Both the position numbers and the translations under genes were made by a program. This document shows positions 35,414-45,104 of a stretch of 64,000 nucleotides of DNA, piece after piece (position 1 is the first letter of the stretch; the number at the start of each line of letters is the position of its first letter). This stretch comes from Streptomyces sp. 846.5 (GTDB taxonomy: Bacteria; Actinomycetota; Actinomycetes; Streptomycetales; Streptomycetaceae). Under the pieces are notes generated by a model that ran no database searches, was not told the origin of the DNA, and saw only the letters and a list, made by a program, of their open reading frames with translations. The stretch spans positions 4,388,001-4,452,000 of the forward strand of contig NZ_SOBN01000001.1 of the NCBI RefSeq assembly GCF_004365705.1. The letters run 5' to 3'.

Positions 35414-36133
35414 CTACTCGGCGTCCTGTGCCTCGATCAGGTCGAGGTCGCGGACGCAGAAGCCGTGGTGCTCGAAGGTCTCGTTGAGCACCGTGCCGAG
35501 GCACTGCCGCACCAAGCGGCCCCGGGCGTAGGGCGGCCAGACATCGTCGTCAGGCACCGGCGCTCGCGCAGCGAGCTGCACAGCGGTGACCTCGTCGAGC
35601 CAGGCCTCGAGCTCGGCGGCCTGTGCGTCACGCACGCTCACGATCTCATCGAGGGTCGGATCGAGCGAGAGGTCAAGCCCGTGCGCTCCACGGTAGGGCT
35701 CGACGGTCGTCCCGATGCCCATCGGCGTGAACAGCTCCGTCGAGCCCAGGCAGCAGCGGCGAAACCACGAGTCGTGGACGAAGACCAGGTGGCGCATCGT
35801 CTGCACCGCCGACCACTCGCCGTTCACGCTGCGGCGCTCGATACCGGGCATACGGCGGATTCGCTCGACCGTGGCGGCCCAGCCGGCACGGAGCTGACGC
35901 GATGCCCCGCGCAGATCGGCAGGGTCCTCGGAGCGGATCAGCACCCGCACCGGATGACGCCGGTCGAGCTCTGCCTCGACGTACCCGGTGACCTCGACAC
36001 CGTTCACCACGAGGTTGGTAATGAGCCCGTCGATCACGGCATCCTGCATGACGACGCCGATCAGGCGTGCCCCGGTCAGATCGCACTCGCGGAACTCCGC
36101 ACCGTGCAGATCCTCATCGACATACCGCGTCAT
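35414..36133 (-). CDS. DinB-superfamily protein with pentapeptide-like N-terminus
   Basis: 239 residues from ATG 36133. The first 40 residues resemble pentapeptide units (DLHGAEFRECDLTGARLIGV). The rest has MPGIERRSVNGEWSAVQTMR then HLVFVHDSWFRRCCLGSTEL, and HHGFCVRDLDLIEAQ, the His-containing helices of the DinB/YfiT metal site. The function is unknown; some relatives are thiol-dependent transferases. IS630 ends only about 10 bases upstream of the start, so its native promoter has been replaced. Confidence 0.8.
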   Translation of the reverse strand: MTRYVDEDLHGAEFRECDLTGARLIGVVMQDAVIDGLITNLVVNGVEVTGYVEAELDRRHPVRVLIRSEDPADLRGASRQLRAGWAATVERIRRMPGIERRSVNGEWSAVQTMRHLVFVHDSWFRRCCLGSTELFTPMGIGTTVEPYRGAHGLDLSLDPTLDEIVSVRDAQAAELEAWLDEVTAVQLAARAPVPDDDVWPPYARGRLVRQCLGTVLNETFEHHGFCVRDLDLIEAQDAE

Positions 36134-36143
36134 GCACCGCATA

Positions 36144-37281
36144 CTAAGCGGCTTGGATGGAGTTCGCTGCTGACTTTTGTCGAATTCGGTCTCGCTGCCG
36201 TGTCATGGCGCGGTCGACGGTTTCACCGATGGCGTCGATGCTGGTCTGGGCGCGCTGCGGGTAGTCCTGGTACTTCGCCTGGCGCCAGACCAGCTCGATG
36301 TCGTTCAACTCCGGGCTGCGCGGGGGCAGGTAGAACAGGTCCACGCCGATCTTCGCCAGCTGACGGCGGCGGCCCCTGAACGCCTTGGCCACGTGCGCGG
36401 AAGCGTTGTCCAGCACGACCGTGCACGGCCGTCGCCGCTCCCGGACCGGTATGGCATCGATGCCGAGGCCGTCTGCGGCCAGGTCCAAGACGGCAGCCCC
36501 GCCGCCCAGGCCCGCCAGGCGGACACAGACGAACTCCACAGCATCCCGGTGTCGATCTTGCCGCTGGTGCGCTGCCAGACCAGGTCCGGCCCGGTGCCGA
36601 CGATCTTCGCACCGAGCACGTTGACCCGCCGGTTGCTGGTGTCCTCCTTCGGCACCACCGCCCGCTGCCCGGCCCTGGACCAGGTGTAACTGGTGGGCAT
36701 GGTCGGGGCGAACCCGCACTCGTCGAGGAAGATCAGATCCGGTCCGCCCGCGTGCGCCTCCATCCGTAAGTCCGTAAGTCCCCCAGCTCCGCCTTCGCGG
36801 CCAGCTGGAGGACGGGGCCGGCCTTGTGCCGCACGCTGTCGCGGGTCCGTTTCCAGCGGAAGCCGTCGCGGCGCAGCAGCTCCCACAGCCAGTCGGCGGA
36901 GATCTCCACCCCGCGCTGCTCGCGCAGCCACTCGCGCAGAGCCGGCACGGTTCAGGTGACGCCGGCTGCGGCGGACCGCTCCAACAGTTCGGCCAGCGCA
37001 GCACGGTCGTCGCTGCCCAGCACCTTCGCCGGGCGGCCCGGACGCGGAGCATCGGGCAGTGCCTTGGTCCCGCCGCCGTGAAAGCAGTGGACCGCCGCAC
37101 GGACGGTGACCGCATGACATTCGAGCAGGTCGGCGACCTCGGGCGCGGTCATGCCGCGGTCGAGCAGCCGGATGCACTCCGCCCGCAGTCGCGCGTAACG
37201 GGTCAGATCCCGCCGTGCCAGCAGAATGCGCAGCTCGCCACGCTGATCGTCAGCCAACTCGATGCGCAGGATGTTCGACAT
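36144..37281 (-). pseudogene. IS630 transposase (multiple lesions)
   Basis: Begins MSNILRIELADDQRGELRIL with the HTH RLLDRGMTAPEVADLLEC. The first frame stops at TGA 36952-36954, where Trp would be expected, then continues VPALREWLREQRGVEISADW. A tandem 8-base duplication CCGTAAGT (36765-36780) shifts the frame to GPDLIFLDECGFAPTMPTSY. Another shift near 36540 leads to CTVVLDNASAHVAKAFRGRR and FYLPPRSPELNDIELVWRQA. The DDE residues are all present but in three separate frames. Confidence 0.85.
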
Positions 37282-37341
37282 GGCGTCCCCTCCCACAGGA
37301 CGCCTACCCAACCCGCAGCCGACTTCACCAGATCCGCTTAG
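36144..37341 (-). mobile_element. IS630-family element, degenerate
   Basis: About 1.2 kb with terminal CTAAGCGG at the left and CCGCTTAG at the right. Its right 232 bases form an inverted repeat with 35163-35394. It abuts the DinB gene on one side and supplies the last codons and stop of the AlbA_2 gene (stop at 37338-37340) on the other. Transposition capacity is lost, but the 5' inverted copy shows past activity. Confidence 0.85.
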
Positions 37342-38873
37342 AGGCCCGCAGCAAGCCACGCTTCCATCTCGGCCCTTGCTTCGGGAGCGAGTCTTGCAGC
37401 ACGTACATCACCATTTGGGCGCAGCAGTGTGAGCTCGTAGACCCCGTAGTCTGCGAGGAGGTCCGCAGCGACGTTACGAGCGACAGCACGCAACTGTCGG
37501 CTGTCCTCAACTAGGCCCGCGAGGTAGGCGACATGATGGCTTGGCTCGCTGGGCAGCCCTGCGAAGGGCTCGGGGGGCGGAATGAAGCGTGTGCTCTTGT
37601 TGATCGGAGTTCGATCGACGAAGACTGTCGTCTCGCCCGCCGTTCGAGCAAGGATGTCCACATCCCCGAAGCCGTCAGCCCAGTCGGCGTATGTCGCGAT
37701 CAAGTGCAGCGCTCCAAGGACCTGAGACTCCAGCAAGGTCAGGTTGAGTTGAGGGGCGATGAGGGCCGGCGCAGCCGTAGGGCTCGATGCTGGCGATCGC
37801 CGCACCTCACTCCCGTAGCCGACGGCGTCTGGAGCGCGGACTGTGACGGCAATCGCATCGCTCCCGATGGGGAATCCCTCTGCGGGCGACACGAAGGGAG
37901 CCTCCGCCTCCGGGTGGAGTCTGACACCACCTGCTTCGGTATTCGAGGTCGAAACCAGGTTCGCCACGACCGCACGAGCCACTTCGATCGACACGAAGGC
38001 GCTGCCATCTGTGTGCCAGACTGCGTACACGCCATCTCGTTGCATCTGCATTCGGCCGCGGCGAACATCGGGCATCCTGCCAAGTAGTTGCTGCGGCAGT
38101 GCACGTCCGGGGGACTCTCCCAGCTCCGACATCCGACTGAGGAAGCCCGTGACGTCCTGGATGAAGGATCGGTCGATTCGGCGCTCCGCGAGACCGTTGG
38201 GCACCAGGGCCAGCTCGAGTCGGACTCCGCCAGGAAGTGTGGGGTTCGCCCAGGCTGCCCCTTCCGCCAGCACCCGATGGACGCGCGCCTCCTGGTTTTC
38301 AGCGAGCCGGAATCGGTCCCGGTAGACCTGTGCGATCTCTGATTCATCGAGCCAAGCGGTGATCCGGTCCATCCGGCGTGCGTAGCTGTAACGGTTCTGC
38401 CCTTTGCCTCCGGCGACTGGTCGAACGGCATGAGGGGCCATGGGGCTACGCGGGATGCCGATGAGGATGAAGCCGACCGCTGGCGAAGCGGCACTGTCCG
38501 GGATCGTGCGGATGCTGAAGTCTGGGGGAAGAAAGGGGAAGACCCGGCTGCGCAGACCATTGTTGAGCTGCACGACGACCTTGTCGTCAATGTCACCAGG
38601 CGTCAGTCGGCCCGCGCAACCCTGAGCATCTTCAGCGATTCCGATGACGATCAGCCCGCCTCGGGCGTTCGCCATGGCGGTCACATCCTTGGCCAGCTCG
38701 TCCAGTGACTCGGCGCTCTTCACGTAGGAGTTCTCTTGCTTGAAGTCAAGATCAACACCTTCCGCTATGCGATGTGCGCACAGTGTAGCGAGATGGGTCC
38801 TGTCCATTTCTTCGAAGGACGCGCCAAGCAGGGCAGCGATCCTGGGGATCTTCACGGTCACGCGGTCGAGCAT
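37338..38873 (-). CDS. AlbA_2/Schlafen-like ATP-binding protein
   Basis: 511 residues. Near 40-85 the AlbA_2 core is clear: EGVDLDFKQENSYVKSAESL then KDVTAMANARGGLIVIGIAE, the usual ATP/nucleic-acid binding (Schlafen AlbA_2) motif. The remaining 400 residues have no recognised domain. It is divergent from the helicase operon at 39001, with 127 bases between. Its stop codon lies inside the IS630 end, so the native C-terminus is probably clipped. Such proteins often accompany defence systems. Confidence 0.78.
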   Translation of the reverse strand: MLDRVTVKIPRIAALLGASFEEMDRTHLATLCAHRIAEGVDLDFKQENSYVKSAESLDELAKDVTAMANARGGLIVIGIAEDAQGCAGRLTPGDIDDKVVVQLNNGLRSRVFPFLPPDFSIRTIPDSAASPAVGFILIGIPRSPMAPHAVRPVAGGKGQNRYSYARRMDRITAWLDESEIAQVYRDRFRLAENQEARVHRVLAEGAAWANPTLPGGVRLELALVPNGLAERRIDRSFIQDVTGFLSRMSELGESPGRALPQQLLGRMPDVRRGRMQMQRDGVYAVWHTDGSAFVSIEVARAVVANLVSTSNTEAGGVRLHPEAEAPFVSPAEGFPIGSDAIAVTVRAPDAVGYGSEVRRSPASSPTAAPALIAPQLNLTLLESQVLGALHLIATYADWADGFGDVDILARTAGETTVFVDRTPINKSTRFIPPPEPFAGLPSEPSHHVAYLAGLVEDSRQLRAVARNVAADLLADYGVYELTLLRPNGDVRAARLAPEARAEMEAWLAAGL

Positions 38874-39000
38874 ATGAGATGACGGCTACTCATATCCCCC
38901 TCACCTCATGGGGTCTGACTGATAAGCGTATGATCACCCGATGGCCGGAGTCCGGCCGGTGGGGATCCGGCGGTGACCGGCAGGTGGGGGGCGCATCTCA

Positions 39001-42000
39001 GTGACGACGTTCAATCCGAATGATCTGCGGCCAGGGGTGCGAGTCCGATTCCCCGGGCATGCCGAGGCCACGACGGTGGTGACTGTGAAGCCCGGTGCCT
39101 ACTGGGAGTTCCTCGTCGAGGGTGCCCCTGGGGCGTACCAGCCCATCAGCCTTCCCGAGGACGAGTTACCCGGCATCGAGGTGCTGGACGTCGGCGGCGA
39201 ACGGGGATACGACGCAGATCCACGAGCTTTCCGTCTCGGCTTGGAGGCCCGTCGAATCCGTACCAGGTTCCAGCACGACATGGCCGCGCTCTCGGTGTCC
39301 AATATTGAGCCGCTGCCGCACCAGTTGGAAGCTGTCTACGGGCATTTCCTGGAACAGCCCCGGCTCCGCTTCCTCCTTGCGGACGATCCGGGAGCAGGAA
39401 AAACGATCATGACGGGGCTGTACATCAAGGAGCTCCAGCTGCGCGGTGCCGCAGACCGGGTGCTGATCGTCGCCCCTGCCAACCTCGGGTTCCAATGGCA
39501 GCGCGAACTGGACGAACGTTTTCAGATCAGCGCACGGCGGGTCACCAGGGAGACCATCGATGCTGCACCGACTGAGAACCCCTGGGATGCCAACGGTGTC
39601 CTGATCATCTCCCGGGACCTCCTCAAAAGTGACGACATCCTGCAGACTCTCGCCGCTGCCGAACGCTCCTGGGACCTGGCGGTCCTCGACGAAGCACACG
39701 GCTACACGCTCAAAGTCAACAAGCGGGGTGCCATTGACAACCGCACGGCCCGTTACAAGGCGGCCGAGGTCGTCTCGGAACATAGTGATCGCCTGCTGCT
39801 GCTGACCGCGACCCCGCATTCCGGGCGTGAGGAGTCCATCTGGGGGCTGCTGCGGCTGCTCGACTCGGATATGTACGGAGATCGCTGCCCCGAACACGTC
39901 GATGTCCACCCCCAGCACTACTCGAAGACGTCCAAGGAGCAGATGGTTGACCTGCGCGGCAACCTTCTCTTCAAGCCCCGTACGCCGCACACGGTGGCAT
40001 ACGACTTGCAAGGCCCCGAATGGAGCCTCTACCAGGCTGTTTCGGCCTTCATCACCGAGGGCCTCACCGAGATCCGTGGCGAAGGGCGGGCCTCAGTCTC
40101 CGGGTTCGCGCTCACCACGATGCAGCGCAGGCTGGCGTCCTCAGTACGCGCCATCAGCCGGACCCTGGAACGTCGAGTGGAGCGGCTTGAGCGAGAACTG
40201 GCCAGCCCAGCCCATGAAACTCGGTCGGCTGTCACGGTCGGCTCCAGTTCGGGCAACAGCGACAACGGCGATCGGACCGAGGAAGAGCGCTGGGCGCAGG
40301 AGGAGGCGGCACTTGCGGCGCTCCCGCGTTCACTTGAGGAGATCGCGGCTGAGCTCGACGCTGTTCGTCCTCTGCTTGCACAGGCGCAGGAAACCGAGGG
40401 CTTGGGCAGCGAGATCAAGCTCAACGAGCTCTGGAAGGTCCTGGAGAAGTACGGCGTCGGGGACGACGCCTCCAAGAAGCTGCTGATCTTCACGGAGCAC
40501 AAGGACACGCTCGACTTCCTTCAGGAGAAGCTCACCGAACGGTTCGACGTCGTGGTCATCCATGGCGGTATGCGGGCGGGCGAGCGCATTGCCGCCGAGC
40601 GTGCGTTCCGCGAGCATGCCCAGATCATGGTGGCGACAGAAGCCGCCGGTGAGGGCATCAACCTGCAGTTCTGCCATCTCATGGTGAACTACGACATCCC
40701 ATGGAACCCCAACCGCCTCGAACAGCGGATGGGCCGGATTCACCGCATCGGACAGACCGAAGAGGTCCACATCTTCAACCTGGTCGCTGGGAACACCAGG
40801 GAAGGGCACGTCCTGGCGACCGTCCTGAAGAAACTCGAGTGGATGGGGGAGTCGCTCGGCGACCGGGTGTTCGATGTGATCGGAGAGGTGTTCGCCGCTT
40901 ACAAGCTTCCGGAACTGCTCCAGGCCGTCGTGGCCGGAGAGCGAAGCTCGCGGGAGACGGCCGCACAGTTTGGCGCCGAGGAGGGAACCTACGACCGGGA
41001 ACTCCTCGAGCGGGCCGAGGAACTGCTTGCCAAGGCCCTTGCGACCGGGCATATCGACTGGCGGCTGCAGAGAAGGCTCAGCGAACGGGCCGAGGAGCGA
41101 AGGCTTCCTCCCGACCATCTGAAGCGGTTCTTCCTGGACGCGATCGATTTCGCAGGGGGCAAGTCCACTCCGCGTCTTGATCTCACCACCGTGCACGTGG
41201 ATCGGACCCCGGACCTGCTGATAGCCAGGGACCGTGACCGCGGCACCCTGCGCCAACTTCAGCCGGCCTACGAGCGAATCACCTTCGACAAGGCCGTCGC
41301 CGTACGTCGGATGGCCGAGGATGCCGAGCTGGGTGCGCCGCGGCCAGAGCTCTGCGGCCCCGGCCACTCCTTGTTCGAGAACTTGATCGACTACATCATC
41401 GAGGCCACTCACCTGCCCCTGCAGCGAGGCGCTATCTTTCTTGACCCGAGTCGACAGAACCCTGCCGTTCTGCACCTGTTGGAGGCAGACGTGGTGGACG
41501 GCCATCGGTCTGTGGCGCACCGAAGCATCGCCACGATCAGTGAAGCTGACGGGGTGTTGCGTGCCTCCGGCGGTGTCCTCTACGACTTCCTGTTGGGCGG
41601 GACCGTGGCGCAGAAGGATCGGGCAACCCCCCGCCCCGAAGCCGAACTGATCACTTGGGCTCGTCAGAACGTGTTCGAGGCCCGAGTGAAGGAGGTCCGA
41701 GCGGAGCGCGACCACACTGCGAAGATTCAGGAGGAGTTCCTGAACGCCTCGTTCAACACGGTCCTTGCCCGCCAGGAGGTCGAGTTGATGAACCTCGACG
41801 AAGAGGTGGAGGCCGGGAAACCTGGGGCCGAGGGCCGCCGCCGCAAAGTTGAACTTGCCAAACGTACGGTTCAGGAGCGCCGAAGCCGGCGACTCGCCGA
41901 TGTTGCCCGCACCCGGCAGGTCGACCGCGGGCCAGTTCGCGTCTTGGCGCAATGCCTCCTTCTGCCTGCCCCGGTCGACGAGAACCGGGTTGACGACGGG

Positions 42001-42414
42001 GATCCTCGCTACGGTCGTGGTCTGAGCGACCCGGAGATCGAACGCATCGCAGTCCAGGTGAGCCTCGACTACGAGCACGGCCATGGTGCTGTGGACATCC
42101 GCTCCGTCGAATCGGACAACATCGGCTTCGACTTGGTATCCGAACGTGAGGATGAACGGCGCTGCATCGAGGTCAAAGGCCGCGCCGGAGTCGGCGCGGT
42201 CGAGCTGACCTGGTCCGAGTACGTCACCGCGGTGAAGCTCGGCTGCGACTACTGGCTGTACGTCGTATTGGACTGCGCCGGCGATCATCCCAGGCTCTAC
42301 CGGATCCAGGATCCCGCCACGGCCCTGGCTGGCAGTCTCGTCCCCAGCCATGACGTCCGGTACTCGGTCGCTCCCGGCCCCGTCGTCGACGCCGCAGAAA
42401 AGGAGGCGTCGTGA
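39001..42414 (+). CDS. SNF2/DISARM-like helicase with DUF3883
   Basis: 1137 residues. SF2 motor: LLADDPGAGKTIMTGLYIKE (Walker A, 126-145), DLAVLDEAHGYTLKVNKRG (DEAH, 227-245), LLLLTATPHSGREESIWGLL (motif III), and HELICc with VVIHGGMRAGERIAAERAFR and NRLEQRMGRIHRIGQTEEVH near 570. A long coiled linker follows, then DUF3883 (DLVSEREDERRCIEVKGRAG, about 1040-1062). GTG start at 39001 with a G-rich RBS. It overlaps the methylase gene by 4 bases. A Drm/Hma-type helicase role in defence is inferred from the operon. Confidence 0.9.
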   Translation: MTTFNPNDLRPGVRVRFPGHAEATTVVTVKPGAYWEFLVEGAPGAYQPISLPEDELPGIEVLDVGGERGYDADPRAFRLGLEARRIRTRFQHDMAALSVSNIEPLPHQLEAVYGHFLEQPRLRFLLADDPGAGKTIMTGLYIKELQLRGAADRVLIVAPANLGFQWQRELDERFQISARRVTRETIDAAPTENPWDANGVLIISRDLLKSDDILQTLAAAERSWDLAVLDEAHGYTLKVNKRGAIDNRTARYKAAEVVSEHSDRLLLLTATPHSGREESIWGLLRLLDSDMYGDRCPEHVDVHPQHYSKTSKEQMVDLRGNLLFKPRTPHTVAYDLQGPEWSLYQAVSAFITEGLTEIRGEGRASVSGFALTTMQRRLASSVRAISRTLERRVERLERELASPAHETRSAVTVGSSSGNSDNGDRTEEERWAQEEAALAALPRSLEEIAAELDAVRPLLAQAQETEGLGSEIKLNELWKVLEKYGVGDDASKKLLIFTEHKDTLDFLQEKLTERFDVVVIHGGMRAGERIAAERAFREHAQIMVATEAAGEGINLQFCHLMVNYDIPWNPNRLEQRMGRIHRIGQTEEVHIFNLVAGNTREGHVLATVLKKLEWMGESLGDRVFDVIGEVFAAYKLPELLQAVVAGERSSRETAAQFGAEEGTYDRELLERAEELLAKALATGHIDWRLQRRLSERAEERRLPPDHLKRFFLDAIDFAGGKSTPRLDLTTVHVDRTPDLLIARDRDRGTLRQLQPAYERITFDKAVAVRRMAEDAELGAPRPELCGPGHSLFENLIDYIIEATHLPLQRGAIFLDPSRQNPAVLHLLEADVVDGHRSVAHRSIATISEADGVLRASGGVLYDFLLGGTVAQKDRATPRPEAELITWARQNVFEARVKEVRAERDHTAKIQEEFLNASFNTVLARQEVELMNLDEEVEAGKPGAEGRRRKVELAKRTVQERRSRRLADVARTRQVDRGPVRVLAQCLLLPAPVDENRVDDGDPRYGRGLSDPEIERIAVQVSLDYEHGHGAVDIRSVESDNIGFDLVSEREDERRCIEVKGRAGVGAVELTWSEYVTAVKLGCDYWLYVVLDCAGDHPRLYRIQDPATALAGSLVPSHDVRYSVAPGPVVDAAEKEAS

Positions 42415-45104
42415 AACCTGCCCTCATCGAGGAGAAGCTCCCCCTCGCCCTCGTTAACGCTGCTTCCAGTCGCGAGAAGCACCTGCGCCACGGCCATATC
42501 TCCACCATGCACCTGTGGTGGGCGCGCAGGCCCTTGTCGATGGCCCGCACGGTGGTACTCGCCAGTCTTGTCCCCGACCCCGGTCCGACGCAGCGGACTC
42601 AGTTGCTGGCAGATATCGGCAACGCCGCTCCCTTCGCGTTGATCTCCCGTGCAGCCGTTGTGGAACCTTTGCGTAAAGCCCTCAGGGCAGCCTGGCCCGA
42701 TCGGCCCCCGAAGGTACTGGACTGTTTCGCAGGTGGCGGTTCCATCCCTCTCGAGGCGGCCCGCCTTGGTTGCGACACCACCGCCGTTGACATCAATCCG
42801 GTCGCCCATCTCATCCAGAAGTGTGTGCTCGAATACCCGGCGCGCTACGGCAAAGCGGACGTGCCCGGCGGACCGGAGCTTGCGGAAGAGTTCCGGACCT
42901 GGGCCGACTGGGTCAGCATGCAAGCTGACGCCCGCCTCGAATCAGTCCTTCCACGGGGCAAGGAAGGCGCCCGTGCCGCCGTCTACTTCTGGGCACGCAC
43001 TGTTCCATGCGCTGACCCTGGCTGCGCCCGAACAATCCCGCTCATATCGTCCCGCAAGCTGGCAGCCTCCACCCGCAACGAGGTCCGTGTCGACTACGAC
43101 ATCAGCAAGGACCGCATCGAGCTGCGCATCGCTGTGGGAGCACCCACCGACGGCAGCGATTGGAGTCTTGGTACCAAGACCAGCCGCGGCTCGCAGGTCA
43201 CAGTCACCTGCCCAGCTTGCGGAACCGCTCGACCGGATAAGGAGTTGCGAAGCTACGCGCGCGAGCACGGCTTTGGGAAGTACCTGTACGCGGTCCTCGA
43301 CATTCGGCCCAGCGGGGGTCGCGTCTACCGGGAGCCGACAGAAGCGGACCGAGAGGCTATCGCGCGCGCGGATGTCCTTGTGGAAAATCTGGACGACTAT
43401 CCGGACGGGACCAGCGCGGTGCCGGACGAATCCATCACTCGATCCCAGTACCGCCGCTACCCGAACCTGACCTATGGCATGGACACCTGGTCCAGTATGT
43501 TCACCCCGCGTCAGCAGCTTGTTCTCGCAGTACTGGCACAGAGCGTTCGTGCCGCTCACGAGGCAATGCTCAAAGAGGGGATGGACGAGGGGAGGGCGCG
43601 AGCGCTGGCCACCTACCTCGGGCTGGCTGTCGATCGCATCGTGGACTACAACTCCTCGTTCGTCACTTGGGTGCCATCCGGTGAGTTTGTCACGCATACA
43701 TTTCCTCAACAGTCTGTTCGTATGGCCTGGGACTTCTGTGAGATAGACCCACTGAGTGGTGGACCCGGGAATTGGTCCGGTGCAGTGAATTGGATATCTC
43801 AATCCTTGATCCACTGCGTCGCCGCCACCGCGGGCAACCCGGCTCGCGTCGAGCGGGCCAATGCTCAGCATCTTCCTTTCGAGGACGGCGAGTTTGACGC
43901 CGTTATCATCGATCCGCCCTACTATGACGCCTTCCAGTACGGGGACCTCTCTGACTTCTTCTATGTCTGGCTCAAGCGCTCCCTGGGCCACCTTTACCTC
44001 GAGCTCTTTGCCACTTCCCTCACCCCAAAAAAGGCCGAAGTCATCCAAAATCGGGCTGATACCAAGTCGGCCGAGTACATATCGCGAGCCGACTTCGAGC
44101 AACGCCTCCAGAGGGCCTTGGACGAGGTATCGAGAGTGGTGCGCGACGACGGAATCGTCTCTCTGGTATTCGCCCACACGGACTCCACCGCATGGGAACA
44201 CCTGTTGCGCGGACTACGGACTGCTGGCCTCGTGGTGACGACGTCGTGGCCGATGCAGTCTGAGCGCGAAGGGCGCAGCACCGACAACAAGGGCTCAGTT
44301 CTCGCCTCCTCGGTCGTCCTGGTGTGCCGTAAGGTCGTGGCTGCCGAAGAGGGGTACTTCGATGATGTCGTCCGCGAACTCGACGCACGAATAGCCGAGC
44401 GCCTGGCTGTCTTCGACGACATGAAGCTGTCTGGGGCGGACTACTTCGTCTCCGCGATTGGGCCGGCCTTCGAGGTCTTCGCGCGCTACTCCCGAGTAGT
44501 TCGACTGTCGGGAGAGGAGGTCGATGTTGAGCAGCTCATGGTCCTCGCCCGACAAGCGGTCGCCCGGCACGCGACCCGGGCCCTTACCGGAGGTGAGTCC
44601 CTCCAGGCTCTCGACGATCGGTCACTGTTGTATCTCACCTGGCGTTGGGCCTACGACAGCCAGGATATTCCCGCCGATGAGGCTTACATGCTGTGCCGCG
44701 CTTTCGATTTGAGTCTCGAGGTGCTCACCACACCTGGCGGCCTGATGAAGAAGCTTGGCAAAGGCAGCGCGGGCTACCGGCTGCTCGGCCCGGATGACCG
44801 AGGCCGAATACCACTGGGCCCTCGCCCCTCTCTGGTCGATGTCATGCACGCGGCCTGTCTGCTGCACGACCAAGGACGGCGTCAGGAACTCGACGCACTA
44901 CTGGGAACGACCGGCGGCGGAGTAGAACCTGCGTTCTGGGCGCTGATCACAGCGGTGGCTGAGCTGCTCCCTGAGGGAAGCCGCGAACGCACCCTGTTGC
45001 TCGGTCTCGGCGGCAATCGCGAGGATCTGACGGAACGAGCCGTCAAGTACACGCCGGCATTCGAAGAGCTCGCTCTCTTCGATTCGAGCACAGGAAATGG
45101 ATGA
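42411..45104 (+). CDS. DUF1156 adenine-specific DNA methyltransferase
   Basis: 897 residues. The N-terminal DUF1156 segment KPALIEEKLPLALVNAASSR then ISTMHLWWARRPLSMARTVV is diagnostic. AdoMet motif I: LDCFAGGGSIPLEAARLGCD (103-122). Catalytic motif IV: VIIDPPYYDAFQYGDLSDFF (498-517). A Zn-ribbon-like pair of Cys sets (CADPGCARTIP and TCPACGTARPDKE) lies between, as in COG1743. It is an N6-adenine methylase, a modification partner in Hma/DISARM-like systems. GTG start overlaps the helicase stop; the next gene overlaps by 8 bases. Confidence 0.92.
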   Translation: MKPALIEEKLPLALVNAASSREKHLRHGHISTMHLWWARRPLSMARTVVLASLVPDPGPTQRTQLLADIGNAAPFALISRAAVVEPLRKALRAAWPDRPPKVLDCFAGGGSIPLEAARLGCDTTAVDINPVAHLIQKCVLEYPARYGKADVPGGPELAEEFRTWADWVSMQADARLESVLPRGKEGARAAVYFWARTVPCADPGCARTIPLISSRKLAASTRNEVRVDYDISKDRIELRIAVGAPTDGSDWSLGTKTSRGSQVTVTCPACGTARPDKELRSYAREHGFGKYLYAVLDIRPSGGRVYREPTEADREAIARADVLVENLDDYPDGTSAVPDESITRSQYRRYPNLTYGMDTWSSMFTPRQQLVLAVLAQSVRAAHEAMLKEGMDEGRARALATYLGLAVDRIVDYNSSFVTWVPSGEFVTHTFPQQSVRMAWDFCEIDPLSGGPGNWSGAVNWISQSLIHCVAATAGNPARVERANAQHLPFEDGEFDAVIIDPPYYDAFQYGDLSDFFYVWLKRSLGHLYLELFATSLTPKKAEVIQNRADTKSAEYISRADFEQRLQRALDEVSRVVRDDGIVSLVFAHTDSTAWEHLLRGLRTAGLVVTTSWPMQSEREGRSTDNKGSVLASSVVLVCRKVVAAEEGYFDDVVRELDARIAERLAVFDDMKLSGADYFVSAIGPAFEVFARYSRVVRLSGEEVDVEQLMVLARQAVARHATRALTGGESLQALDDRSLLYLTWRWAYDSQDIPADEAYMLCRAFDLSLEVLTTPGGLMKKLGKGSAGYRLLGPDDRGRIPLGPRPSLVDVMHAACLLHDQGRRQELDALLGTTGGGVEPAFWALITAVAELLPEGSRERTLLLGLGGNREDLTERAVKYTPAFEELALFDSSTGNG

